Assembly: GCA_050943335.1 (NCBI GenBank)
Contig: JBMNOZ010000002.1
Location: 52,950-116,949 of the forward strand
DNA: 64,000 nucleotides
DNA from: JBMNOZ01 sp050943335
GTDB taxonomy: Bacteria > Bacillota > Desulfitobacteriia > Desulfitobacteriales > Syntrophobotulaceae
Direction of reading: 5' to 3'
Positions 43,650 to 51,758 of the stretch are shown in pieces. Made by a program: the position numbers and the translations under genes. The notes under the pieces are model-generated. The model had not been told where the DNA came from. It did not search any database and was given only the letters and a program-made list of their open reading frames with translations. The first letter of the stretch is position 1. Each line of letters opens with the position of its first letter.

Positions 43650-44900
43650 TCAAAATCCTTTAGTTGTTCCCGATGAATTTACTTTAATTACCTTGGCCCA
43701 CTCTGGGGTTTTCCCATCTCCGGACAAAACCACAATGACTTTCATTCCCCAAGGCGGTCGCTCAGGCCAAGGTGTGTGACCGTCGGTAATTACAATTCCT
43801 AATTGAACTCTAGGTTTTAATTTAGTCAAAGCTTCAAAACCAATCCTTAAATCTGTCCCTCCACCTCCGATAAGCTCGACTTGTTCAGGCCGGAAGATTT
43901 GCTTGCAAAACTGAACCGTCTTATCCACTGCTAAAACTTGAACCTGTTCTTTGGAACCCAAAATTTTTAATATTGAACCTATTTCTGCTAAGGTTTGACT
44001 AAGCATTTTTTCAGTTACACTGGCACTGGTATCAGCTATTATCGCTACCGGAGGGACAGGAGCTCTAAGCGCTGGAAAAATAACATCCCCCATTCTAACC
44101 CGACCCTGCCGGCGAGCTGGCCGGGAGTAAGAATAATCCCTGACCCCAGTTGTATCCGCAACCGCACTGCGTAAGGTAGCGGCAAGTTGTTTACGCCAGT
44201 CTACTTGCGGATGCAGCTTTTCTTTTGCCCAGCGAATCCAATGTCCAGGTACCGAACCCTGACTTTTTAAATGTTCATTTATTTCCCTGGCAACCTGGTG
44301 GCGGATCAATTCCCCTTCCATTTTACTTATAGCGGTTTGACATTCTTTTTGAGGTCCTTTCTCTTCCCAATGGGCTTCTATACCGGTTGCACAGGAACCG
44401 CACCACCCGGAACCAGGTCTGGGAAATTGATTTTTGGCCCCGGTCACTGTGCTTGCTTCTTTCTTATCCTTTTGGTTTTCTGTGGACCCCTTTTGCCCTT
44501 CTAAATACACATAATACTCCTCTGCCAAGAGGTTTTCCGGTTGCCCGATTGAAACCGGAGTTAAAGGTGGGTAGGGAAACTCCACGCCTTCGCGCAATAG
44601 ATCATCATTAATTTCCGCATCCGCTGCAAGGTTGCTTATTTGGGGATCAAAAGCCTTCAGTCTTTCAGCGTGATTTCGAAGAAGATGACAAATCTGGTGG
44701 TATAGGGATCCCGCCAAAGTTTCCGGGGCCCAATTATCCAAAATAAGCGGATCGTAATATAGACGCCAGTGTTTATCAACAGCCATGGTCTGCAAACCCG
44801 CTCTTTCCACGGGCTTTAGAGCCCAAACAGCAGTAGCTAAAAAAGGACGTTTTTGCACCAGGCGCAGACGAGCAGCCTGCAGTTTCCAAGGGAAGGTCAC
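43650..44900 (-). CDS. VWA-like/DUF2201 putative metallopeptidase-related protein
   Basis: Starting at GTG 44900 (GGGAGGT nine bases upstream) gives 416 residues; a TTG at 44921 lies in that binding site. The N-terminal half is like DUF2201, with the would-be zinc motif YHQICHLLRNH (about residues 77-87), where the usual Glu is Gln. The middle is Pro/Gly-rich with a lone CGSC. The C-terminal half is VWA-like, with the metal-ion site VAIIADTSASV (D-x-S-x-S), then GGTDLRIGFEAL. Such proteins pair with MoxR ATPases in chaperone-like complexes. It overlaps the upstream unknown gene by four bases. Confidence 0.85.
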   Translation of the reverse strand: MTFPWKLQAARLRLVQKRPFLATAVWALKPVERAGLQTMAVDKHWRLYYDPLILDNWAPETLAGSLYHQICHLLRNHAERLKAFDPQISNLAADAEINDDLLREGVEFPYPPLTPVSIGQPENLLAEEYYVYLEGQKGSTENQKDKKEASTVTGAKNQFPRPGSGWCGSCATGIEAHWEEKGPQKECQTAISKMEGELIRHQVAREINEHLKSQGSVPGHWIRWAKEKLHPQVDWRKQLAATLRSAVADTTGVRDYSYSRPARRQGRVRMGDVIFPALRAPVPPVAIIADTSASVTEKMLSQTLAEIGSILKILGSKEQVQVLAVDKTVQFCKQIFRPEQVELIGGGGTDLRIGFEALTKLKPRVQLGIVITDGHTPWPERPPWGMKVIVVLSGDGKTPEWAKVIKVNSSGTTKGF

Positions 44901-45541
44901 GCTAATAATACCTCCCAACAATTTAATGCGGCAAGGGTTTCAAGCATTTCGGATTTAACACCGGCCGGAAACATTTCCAAACAATTATCGACCATTATTT
45001 TTCCTGTTTCCTCCCTTTGTTTTTTGATTGACCCGGGGATACCTACAAGCTCCATCGTATTTATGTAATGGGGAGGGAAGTGGAAATTAGGCTTTTTATT
45101 TTTTTCGGCTTGGTTAAAAACAGGAGGATAGCGGGAAAAAATCTTTTGAAAAAGGGGCGGCGCATCAGGGGCTAAAATAGAAAAAGTATGAATCTGGCCT
45201 TTAGAAATCCTGATTTTTGACGAACAAACCGCTTTGTTTTCCCCCTCCCGAGTACAAAGCCAATACTCTTCATTTCCTTTGGAATCCCGATAGCTTTCAA
45301 CTTTCCACCAGGTTTGACGATTTAGATGTTGGTTTTCTAGTTTTAGAGGCCATTTATTAGGAAGCGCAATCTGGAGCACAGAATACAGAAGATAGGCCGG
45401 AAGCCTGGTCCCGTCACAATTGTATAGTTCCAGCCGAGAATCCTTTTGGCAATCCATATTGACAAAGAGTTGCCCGGAATGAACATTATCGCAAGTATTG
45501 ACTATCCAGGGCAAAAACCGGCATTTATAGGGCTGATTCAC
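44897..45541 (-). CDS. Unknown protein between the MoxR ATPase and VWA genes
   Basis: A 214-residue soluble protein (GTG 45541, GGAGG upstream). It is rich in aromatic residues, with PYKCRFLPWIVNTCDNVHSG at the start, a WPLKLENQHLNRQTWWKVESY strand region, and a C-terminal helical part MELVGIPGSIKKQREETGKIMVDNCLEMFP. Overlaps of four bases with both neighbours show strong coupling and a likely role as third subunit or client-recognition part of the MoxR/VWA complex. I do not recognise the family. Confidence 0.65.
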   Translation of the reverse strand: MNQPYKCRFLPWIVNTCDNVHSGQLFVNMDCQKDSRLELYNCDGTRLPAYLLYSVLQIALPNKWPLKLENQHLNRQTWWKVESYRDSKGNEEYWLCTREGENKAVCSSKIRISKGQIHTFSILAPDAPPLFQKIFSRYPPVFNQAEKNKKPNFHFPPHYINTMELVGIPGSIKKQREETGKIMVDNCLEMFPAGVKSEMLETLAALNCWEVLLA

Positions 45542-46620
45542 ATTAATCCTCCTGCTTGAAAAAGCGGAGCAAACTCCTGCAATTCTTTAAAAGGTAAAGG
45601 CAGTTCCGGTTTGTGAGCCGCTGCTAACTTTTTGGCTGCTACGGCAGCAATATCTTTTTTCCCCTGTTCCGACGCGGAAGCCAGTACACTCCAAGCCGCA
45701 GACCAACGCTCTTCGGTAAGTTTACTAGTGGCGGCTGAAATTATTGCCGTTAGAATAACGAAAGCCAGATCTCCGCGCTCGGGCAGCCGATAGTGAGTCG
45801 GGTTGGCAAGTATCTCCTCTGGATCCGGTAGATCCAAGGCTTTACGCCAAGCTAAAAATTCCATACATGCCCCTTCACCTACACAACCGGCAATGAGCAT
45901 GGTAGCGATATCCTCCTCAGCCTGAACACTTTCCGCTGCCGCCAATAATTCGGCCGCCATAAACCAGGATCTGGGAGAGGGCCAGGCTTGGCCGGCTCGA
46001 GTTTCTTCCTCCGGCATTTGGAGCAAAAGATTCGGCCTATGCCTAATAAAACCGGCAATAAGAGCTTTTTTCTTCGGGATATTGTTTTTCCAATCTGAAG
46101 GCAGTTTTACCAACTCGGGTATGTTCCAGCCTCCGACCATACCACTAACCCAACTGTAAGGATCTAAAAACCAAGATAGATGGCAAAACCTATTGGCCAA
46201 GGGAGCGGAAAGATCCCATCCCGCCATGGTTTGGCTAGGCGGATTAGCCGCCGCCACAACGGCCACATCTTCCGGCAAAGTTAAATCTCCTACTACTCTC
46301 TCTAAAACAACCCTTAACAAGGCGGATTGAACTGCCGGCGGAGCTGTGCATATTTCATCTAAAAATAGGATACCCCGACCTTCCTTGTGTAAACGAGACG
46401 CCCAGGCAGGGGGTTCTAAATACACCCCTTCTTCCTTGATTACCGGTAAACCGGAAAAATCCGAAGGCTCCCTAATAGAAGCCAACACCACTTCCAGCGG
46501 GAGATTAAGTTTCTTGGCGAGGGTAGTAATAGTCGCTGTTTTACCAACGCCAGGAGGTCCCCAGATAAGGACCGGTATTCCGACCTGAATGGCAATCACT
46601 AACGCAGAAATTACAGACAA
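45538..46620 (-). CDS. MoxR-type AAA ATPase
   Basis: The 360-residue ATPase has the Walker A motif WGPPGVGKTATITTLA near residue 20, Walker B GRGILFLDEICTAPPAVQSALLRVVLE near 90 and the sensor region VVAAANPPSQTMAGWDLSAPLANRFCHL. This is the dynein-like MoxR group, which remodels proteins or inserts cofactors together with VWA proteins. It is the first gene of the three-gene operon; the start is TTG 46620 with GGGGGTG upstream. A terminator lies upstream on the same strand, so this operon has its own promoter in 46621-46696. Confidence 0.9.
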   Translation of the reverse strand: MSVISALVIAIQVGIPVLIWGPPGVGKTATITTLAKKLNLPLEVVLASIREPSDFSGLPVIKEEGVYLEPPAWASRLHKEGRGILFLDEICTAPPAVQSALLRVVLERVVGDLTLPEDVAVVAAANPPSQTMAGWDLSAPLANRFCHLSWFLDPYSWVSGMVGGWNIPELVKLPSDWKNNIPKKKALIAGFIRHRPNLLLQMPEEETRAGQAWPSPRSWFMAAELLAAAESVQAEEDIATMLIAGCVGEGACMEFLAWRKALDLPDPEEILANPTHYRLPERGDLAFVILTAIISAATSKLTEERWSAAWSVLASASEQGKKDIAAVAAKKLAAAHKPELPLPFKELQEFAPLFQAGGLM

Positions 46621-46696
46621 AAACTTTACACCCCCTATTTGTCCTCTTAAGTAATTTTTGCCACTATAAAGAAAAAATATTACTGTATTAACTATT

Positions 46697-46730
46697 CAAA
46701 AAAGCCATAATCCAAATTTGGATTATGGCT
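46697..46730 (-). terminator. Terminator after the NSS transporter operon
   Basis: AGCCATAATCCAAA/TTTGGATTATGGCT is a perfect 28-base palindrome (46703-46730) followed on the minus strand by six T. It lies downstream of the small metS gene. Confidence 0.85.
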
Positions 46731-46856
46731 CATAGCCAAATCTGTCTTTAATAAGGTCCAATACCGTTACAATTTCCTCATTAATTTTTCTGTTTGACTC
46801 CTCCTTAACGAGAAAAAGAGCGGCTTTTTACAGTCCGCCCTTTATCAATTTTTTAT

Positions 46857-46964
46857 TCAGTTATTATTTTTACTTTTTCTAATTGCATTGGTAATGCTGG
46901 CTGCGAGTCCACCCCAAATAACAAGCATCCCAATAATCATCATTACTACGGAACTAGTTTCCAT
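46857..46964 (-). CDS. metS: MetS-type small subunit of the NSS transporter
   Basis: A 35-residue protein, METSSVVMMIIGMLVIWGG at the start, with one membrane segment and a basic Asn-rich tail (IRKSKNNN). Tiny proteins of this make-up follow NSS transporter genes in Gram-positive bacteria; in Corynebacterium MetS is needed with MetP for methionine uptake. The start overlaps the 3' end of the transporter gene by 11 bases with GGAGGGG upstream, so it is translationally coupled. Confidence 0.85.
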   Translation of the reverse strand: METSSVVMMIIGMLVIWGGLAASITNAIRKSKNNN

Positions 46965-48474
46965 ATTCGGACCCCTCCTCATCTATTGGCATCTCCAAGA
47001 CCCCTTTATCCCATTTTTTGACACGCATGAAAATAAGCCCGAAGATAATGGCCCCGAGAGCCACAAACCAACCAAAGTAAACATTAAACATCACCGGATA
47101 TCCGCCGTAGCTAACTGTTAAATCAGTTTTGATATTCATAATCATCATTATGCCCAATACTAAGGGGGTGATGAATCTCAGGCAAATTGTCCACCAGCTA
47201 CCCAACCTTATATCGGAAATGGCATTAGCGTGATCTCGCAAATTGTTCAATTCTTTAGCAATCCAGACCACAATTATAATCTCTACCAAGCCGGCAACAG
47301 CAACCCCGTAGTTGTTAATAAAGGCATCCACTGTATCGAGGAAGTTTAGTCCCCCTTGGGTCGCATAAAGAATAGATACAACCGCGGATATTCCGCCACC
47401 GACAGCAACAGCTTTCGTTCTGGAGACTTTGAACTTGTCCTGAACCCCAGCAATATATGTTTCAATGATAGATATTAACGAGCTCAACCCCGCCAGGGTT
47501 AAACAAATAAAGAATAGAACTCCAAAGGCTATATTAAAAGCAGGAAGTTCATTGATAATTTGAGGGAAGACGGCAAAAGCCAAGATTACCCCTTTGCTGA
47601 CCACCTCATCAACCGGAACCCCTTGCTGCATTGCCATAAAACCGAGAGCAGCGAAGACTCCAATACCGGCTAGGAGTTCAAAGGATGAGTTGGCAAAGCC
47701 TGTGATAAAAGCGTTATTGGTAATATCCGATTTTCTCGGCAAATAGCTGGAATAAGTAATCATAATCGCAAAAGCAATCGATAAGCTAAAGAAAATTTGT
47801 CCATAGGCCGCAATCCAGACTTTTCCATTTAAGATTTGGCCCCAATCAGGTTTGAAAAAGGAATTGACTCCTACAATTGCTCCTTCCAAAGTTAAAGCTC
47901 TGATTACAACGATTAAAAAAAGTACAACTAAGGCCGGAATAAAAATCCTATTGGCCATTTCGATACCCTTTTTAACCCCTCTAAACAAAATTGCAAAAGT
48001 AATAATCCAAACAATGACTAAGGGGAAGAATACCCCGGGCACTATGCTGCCGACTTGACCAGGATCAACAAGCTTTAGATAATCCCCGACTAAGAAAGTA
48101 AGAGGATCGCTTCCCCATTGCTGGCTGACAGAGAAATAAGCATAGGACATTGCCCAAGCAACAATAACCGAGTAGTAGGTGGTGATAACAAAAGAAACGG
48201 CAATCTGCCACCAGCCCAGCCACTCATACTTTTGATTAATTCTGGAGAAAGTTAAGGGTGCCGATCCCCGATATTTATGACCAAGAGTAAACTCCAGAAT
48301 TAATAGGGGAATTCCGGCGGTGAGCAGAGCAAATAAATAGGGTAAAAAAAATGCTCCCCCGCCATTTTCATAAGCAACACCGGGGAAACGCCAGATATTA
48401 CCGAGGCCGATGGCTGACCCAATAGCGGCAAAGACAAAGCCGGCTCTTGTCCCCCATTGTGCTCGTTTTTCCAT
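46954..48474 (-). CDS. Sodium:neurotransmitter symporter (NSS) family transporter
   Basis: The 506-residue transporter has twelve membrane segments and the NSS landmarks: WGTRAGFVFAAIGSAIGLGNIWRFPGVAYENGGGAFFLPYL (residues about 7-47, including the sodium site) and AYGQIFFSLSIAFAIMITYSSYLP (about 225-248). It takes up an amino acid with Na+. With the small MetS-like gene behind it, methionine or a branched-chain amino acid is a reasonable guess, but the substrate is not set by the sequence. Confidence 0.92.
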   Translation of the reverse strand: MEKRAQWGTRAGFVFAAIGSAIGLGNIWRFPGVAYENGGGAFFLPYLFALLTAGIPLLILEFTLGHKYRGSAPLTFSRINQKYEWLGWWQIAVSFVITTYYSVIVAWAMSYAYFSVSQQWGSDPLTFLVGDYLKLVDPGQVGSIVPGVFFPLVIVWIITFAILFRGVKKGIEMANRIFIPALVVLFLIVVIRALTLEGAIVGVNSFFKPDWGQILNGKVWIAAYGQIFFSLSIAFAIMITYSSYLPRKSDITNNAFITGFANSSFELLAGIGVFAALGFMAMQQGVPVDEVVSKGVILAFAVFPQIINELPAFNIAFGVLFFICLTLAGLSSLISIIETYIAGVQDKFKVSRTKAVAVGGGISAVVSILYATQGGLNFLDTVDAFINNYGVAVAGLVEIIIVVWIAKELNNLRDHANAISDIRLGSWWTICLRFITPLVLGIMMIMNIKTDLTVSYGGYPVMFNVYFGWFVALGAIIFGLIFMRVKKWDKGVLEMPIDEEGSEYGN

Positions 48475-48627
48475 AGCAATACCTCCTCCTCTTGATTATA
48501 AAAAAAATAGCTATGTAAAACTTTTCATAAATTGCATTCTGTTATAGTATACTCTTTTTTATATCTTTGTAAAGTAGAAATCTCACTTATTTTACTCCCT
48601 ATTTTTGTAAAACTAGTTTTGCTCTCC

Positions 48628-48668
48628 AAAAATAAGAGAGCAATTTGCACCTTAGGCTCTCCTTATTT
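48628..48668 (-). terminator. Terminator between the HD gene and the NSS gene
   Basis: AAATAAGAGAGC pairs with GGCTCTCCTTATTT (one bulge) around AATTTGCACCTTA; TTTTT lies in the stem foot on the minus strand. It follows the HD gene stop by about 30 bases. Confidence 0.75.
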
Positions 48669-48697
48669 ACTCTTTTGGTTTAAGTCTGAAAAGAGGA

Positions 48698-49246
48698 TTA
48701 TAGACCGATTTCGGCGGCAACTGTCCTCATTCCTAAAATACATTTCTCTATTACATTATTAAGTTCCATATTTAGTTTTTGGCATCCCAAAAGCACCACT
48801 TCCCGATTAACGCCGGCAGCAAATCTCTTATCTTTGAATTTTTTCGTCACACTTTTAACCCCTAGATCCATGACGGATTTGGAAGGACGCATTATAGCCA
48901 CTGCGGCAATCAATCCTGTTAGCTCGTCAATAGTGAATAGCACTTTCTCCATGTACTTTTTGGGTTCCGCCTCTACCACTATACCATGCCCGTGGCTGAT
49001 CACAGAATAAATAAAATCCCTGTCATAGCCTGCTCTTTCCAAAAGCTCCGGTGCTTTTTGACAGTGCTCCTCCGGATACATTTCGTAATCAACGTCGTGC
49101 AGTAAACCGACTGCCCCCCAGTATTCTTCGTCCTCGCCAGCCTCTCGGGCAAAATAACGCATTACTGCTTCCACTGCCAAAGCATGACGAATAAGAGCCT
49201 CGCTCTTGGTGTACTGTTTTAAGACAGACAGTGCTTTTTCTCTCAT
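48698..49246 (-). CDS. HD-domain (HDIG-type) hydrolase
   Basis: The 182-residue protein has the HD pattern: RHALAVEAVMRYFA (first His), VGLLHDVDYEMYPEEH (HD pair near residue 47), YSVISHGHGIVV, and a last Asp in FTIDELTGLIAAVAI. All metal ligands are present, in contrast to the shortened HD gene at 22643. Such proteins are small phosphohydrolases, often of unknown nucleotide substrate. It is a single gene with a hairpin 20 bases before its start. Confidence 0.88.
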   Translation of the reverse strand: MREKALSVLKQYTKSEALIRHALAVEAVMRYFAREAGEDEEYWGAVGLLHDVDYEMYPEEHCQKAPELLERAGYDRDFIYSVISHGHGIVVEAEPKKYMEKVLFTIDELTGLIAAVAIMRPSKSVMDLGVKSVTKKFKDKRFAAGVNREVVLLGCQKLNMELNNVIEKCILGMRTVAAEIGL

Positions 49247-49266
49247 TTCCCTGACCTCTTACAAAA

Positions 49267-49301
49267 TACTAGGGTTTACCGCTCAAGATTAAACCCTAGT
49301 A
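49267..49301. repeat. 12-bp inverted repeat just before the HD gene
   Basis: TACTAGGGTTTA and TAAACCCTAGTA flank CCGCTCAAGAT. On the minus strand it is followed by TTTTG and then by the HD gene binding site, so it may end transcription from upstream or act in the leader. The rest of 49302-49497 holds no gene that I can see. Confidence 0.6.
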
Positions 49302-49497
49302 CAAATTCTATACTATAACAAACTTTTTCGCAAAAATTTTAGACTTATTGTCTAAATTTTAAAGATTGCCGCCGGGATCAACAAGAAACGGAAAAATTTA
49401 AAAACCGGTTACATATAATATTCCTCAGCCGGCAGAATACTATATCAATACTATATTCTGGGGCAATTCTTTTAATGTTGTCCCTTAAAGAATCTTC

Positions 49498-49550
49498 AAA
49501 AAAACGAAAAAGACTTCTGAAATACAGGAGCCCTTTTCGTTTTTTATTTT
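49498..49550 (-). terminator. Terminator after the tiny-protein cluster
   Basis: AAAAACGAAAAAG / CTTTTCGTTTTT, with an inner stem CTTCTG/CAGGAG, forms a long hairpin with T runs on both sides. It lies 35 bases beyond the first YjcZ-like gene and probably ends that transcript. Confidence 0.75.
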
Positions 49551-49584
49551 TAAAGCTTAACTTTTAATATAAAATGGGGAAATT

Positions 49585-49716
49585 CTAGAAAATAACACCA
49601 AGAGCGATCAATATTAGAATTGCGATTGCAATAATGCCTGGTCCAAAATTTGGTGCAGGGGCTACAACAATGGGTCTTGCCACCGGTCTACAACAAACTC
49701 CACCACGTCCGTACAT
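49585..49716 (-). CDS. YjcZ-like tiny membrane protein 1
   Basis: A 43-residue protein: a short Gly/Arg head with a CC pair (MYGRGGVCCRPVARPIVV), then one membrane segment ending ILILIALGVIF. The start has GGGGG upstream. It shares the (L/I)IA-x-x-V-I-F end with the three genes beside it. Such tiny membrane proteins are made during sporulation in Bacillus and Clostridia. The role of this copy is unknown. Confidence 0.7.
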   Translation of the reverse strand: MYGRGGVCCRPVARPIVVAPAPNFGPGIIAIAILILIALGVIF

Positions 49717-49762
49717 ATTCCAACCCCCTTTCCCGTTTTATCATTAACGTTTTAATCCGAAT

Positions 49763-49870
49763 TTAGAATACGATCCCCAAAGCAATCAAGAGTAAAACAA
49801 TAACGACTACAATTCCGATTCCACAACCGAAACCACCACCGAAAGCGCCTACGCCTCCATCAACAGCCAT
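49763..49870 (-). CDS. YjcZ-like tiny membrane protein 2
   Basis: A 35-residue protein: MAVDGGVGAFGGGFGCGIG then a single membrane segment ending LLLIALGIVF. GGGAGGTG stands before the start. It is very close to copy 3, including the cysteine before the membrane segment, so the pair arose by tandem duplication. Confidence 0.72.
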   Translation of the reverse strand: MAVDGGVGAFGGGFGCGIGIVVVIVLLLIALGIVF

Positions 49871-49910
49871 TCTTTGGACACCTCCCTGTTTCAGTTATCT
49901 TGATTAGTTT

Positions 49911-50021
49911 CTAAAATACAATTCCCATTGCAATCAGGAGAAGAATAATGACAACGACGATCCCGATACCACATAAAGTTCCACCGCCAAATCCACCGAA
50001 TCCACCAGCTTCAACTGCCAT
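49911..50021 (-). CDS. YjcZ-like tiny membrane protein 3
   Basis: A 36-residue protein: MAVEAGGFGGFGGGTLCGIG then a membrane segment ending LLLIAMGIVF. GGAGGTG stands before the start. It is nearly the same as copy 2. Confidence 0.72.
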   Translation of the reverse strand: MAVEAGGFGGFGGGTLCGIGIVVVIILLLIAMGIVF

Positions 50022-50104
50022 TTTAACGTTTCACCTCCGTTTTTATTCATCATTCAAATCAATTGCCGATTACCTGGTAACCAGGCCACTTAGTAAACCT
50101 TTAA

Positions 50105-50218
50105 TTAAAAGATTACAGCGAGAGCAATAAGAATCAAAACTGCAATGGCAACAATCGCGGCACCTGTTCCAAAACCGCCGCCATAGCCATAAGCACCTGC
50201 ACCGAAAAGTCCGTACAT
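50105..50218 (-). CDS. YjcZ-like tiny membrane protein 4
   Basis: A 37-residue protein: MYGLFGAGAYGYGGGFGTG then a membrane segment ending ILIALAVIF. It has no cysteine, unlike copies 1 to 3. GAGGTG stands before the start. It is probably the first of the four tiny genes to be transcribed. Confidence 0.72.
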   Translation of the reverse strand: MYGLFGAGAYGYGGGFGTGAAIVAIAVLILIALAVIF

Positions 50219-50334
50219 ATTATCTTCACCTCTCTGAATTGTTAATTTTTTATAATTGGGTCATTCCCTTAATATACTATTCGCTTAGTCCCTTTTTGGT
50301 ACTATCTGGAAAAAGTTCAAAAGGAAACATCGTC

Positions 50335-50508
50335 TTATTTTACTTCAGTAGGAATTGTTTCTACCGCAGGTTCTGTAATAGAATCAGGGGTGTCAAACAG
50401 AAAAAATATCAGGATGACGATGATAATGGCCAACTCATAAACAATTATCCCTTGTAAAACAGTCGGCAAGTTATCGCAGAACCTGCATTCATATTTTTTT
50501 TCCTCCAT
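50335..50508 (-). CDS. 57-residue membrane protein with a CxxC head
   Basis: MEEKKYECRFCDNLPTVLQG is followed by one membrane segment (IVYELAIIIVILIFFLFD) and a Thr/Glu-rich tail. The start has GAGGAGG at good spacing. The CRFC pair could bind a metal. I do not recognise the family. It lies upstream of the tiny-protein cluster on the same strand and may share its promoter. Confidence 0.6.
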   Translation of the reverse strand: MEEKKYECRFCDNLPTVLQGIIVYELAIIIVILIFFLFDTPDSITEPAVETIPTEVK

Positions 50509-50672
50509 CTTTTCAACCTCCTCGTTACTGTAAATATATTCCAGTGAATTACTCGGTGTATGTTGTCCTTAAGGGATTTGCGAAGAATGTTGTGGTTCTT
50601 ATCCTTCTTAAGTTCTATAATAAAAGCGAATTCAACCTCCATACTCAGTAAAAATAGGAAGGAGAATATTCT

Positions 50673-51455
50673 ATGCCGACCATGATTAGGGATAATGTTG
50701 AGCTCTACTATGAAGTTCAGGGAGAGGGAAGACCGCTGGTATTTACCCATGGAGCCTCCTGGAACCATAAACAGTGGCATCCCCAGGTAGAGTACTTTTC
50801 TAAATCCTTCAAAACAGTGATCTGGGATGTTAGAGGGCATGGTTATTCAACTTTACCGGAAGGCAAAACGGATTCTGAAGATTTTAACCGGGATTTGATT
50901 GCTCTACTGGACTTTTTGAAAATCGGTAAAGCCACATTATGCGGCTTATCAATGGGCGGGCATATATCTCTGCAAACCGCTATTCGCTATCCAAGCAGAG
51001 TTGAGGCTCTGATACTTATAGGTACCCCTTTTACTAACACGTTTAATTGGTTCGAAAAGGTTTTTGTTCCCGTTAATCGTTTCTTTAATCGATTACTGCC
51101 GCTCAGAATTTCCGCCAAATTGCAAGCAAAAATGCTCTCTAAATTTAACCCTCGCAATAAGGAATATATCGAAGAAGCCTATAGTTTTTTAGAACGTGAT
51201 AGCTGGAATAGGATCTGGGATACGGTAACCAGAATGGAAAGTGGCGCTGATTTAGAAAAGGTAAAATGCCCGACCTTGCTTCTTTTAGGAGATCATGATA
51301 ATTTAGTCAGAAGACAGCAGCAAACAATGCTGGAAAAGATAAAAGGCGCGGAGTTAAAGATTATTGAAAAGGCTCACCATTCTACCAACTTGGATAATCC
51401 CGACCAGGTAAACAAGGAAATAGAGGATTTTTTACTGCGAAATAATATTAGGTGA
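50673..51455 (+). CDS. Alpha/beta hydrolase
   Basis: The 260-residue enzyme has the alpha/beta hydrolase pattern: PLVFTHGASWNHKQWHPQV (oxyanion hole), the nucleophile elbow LCGLSMGGHISLQ (Ser near residue 93), an acid in LLLGDHDNLVRR and the His in EKAHHSTNLDNP. It is cytoplasmic. Relatives include esterases, haloperoxidases and ring-cleavage hydrolases; the substrate is unknown. The ATG has AAGGAGAA upstream. It stands alone in front of the 60-residue gene. Confidence 0.9.
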   Translation: MPTMIRDNVELYYEVQGEGRPLVFTHGASWNHKQWHPQVEYFSKSFKTVIWDVRGHGYSTLPEGKTDSEDFNRDLIALLDFLKIGKATLCGLSMGGHISLQTAIRYPSRVEALILIGTPFTNTFNWFEKVFVPVNRFFNRLLPLRISAKLQAKMLSKFNPRNKEYIEEAYSFLERDSWNRIWDTVTRMESGADLEKVKCPTLLLLGDHDNLVRRQQQTMLEKIKGAELKIIEKAHHSTNLDNPDQVNKEIEDFLLRNNIR

Positions 51456-51573
51456 AACATCCTCTCACTCCTCAAAACAATGTGGTTCTCTACCAGTGAA
51501 CCCCCGCATTTGGCCCTCCGGCTTGTTTTATAGTTAGAATATGTATAATATAGTTGTTAAAGGAGGGGTTACT

Positions 51574-51756
51574 ATGGTGTTTGCAGATCTTATCCTAAAT
51601 AAGGATGCGTCTGAATCTTGGCGGGGCTCCATAGAAGTAAGCAAGGCTGCTGCTCTTCAGGTTCTTGGAAAAGATATATTTGAAGTCCCCAAAAAGAAAT
51701 TTAAAATCCCAGTAGTAATGACTATTGACAAGACTAAAAGATTAAATGGAGGTTAG
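51574..51756 (+). CDS. 60-residue unknown protein before an MFS gene
   Basis: The start is ATG 51574 with AGGAGGGG seven bases upstream. The protein is soluble and charged (VFADLILNKDASESWRGSIEVSKAAALQVLGKD, then a Lys-rich FEVPKKKFKIPVVMTIDKTKR). Its stop lies two bases before the MFS start, so the two are coupled. I do not recognise the family; it could be a partner or regulator of the carrier. Confidence 0.6.
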   Translation: MVFADLILNKDASESWRGSIEVSKAAALQVLGKDIFEVPKKKFKIPVVMTIDKTKRLNGG

Positions 51757-51758
51757 AA

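Noticed and set aside
49585..50218. Repeats suggesting a CRISPR array or IS element
   Set aside because: The similarity is between coding parts of four tiny genes; there are no regular repeats and spacers and no transposase.
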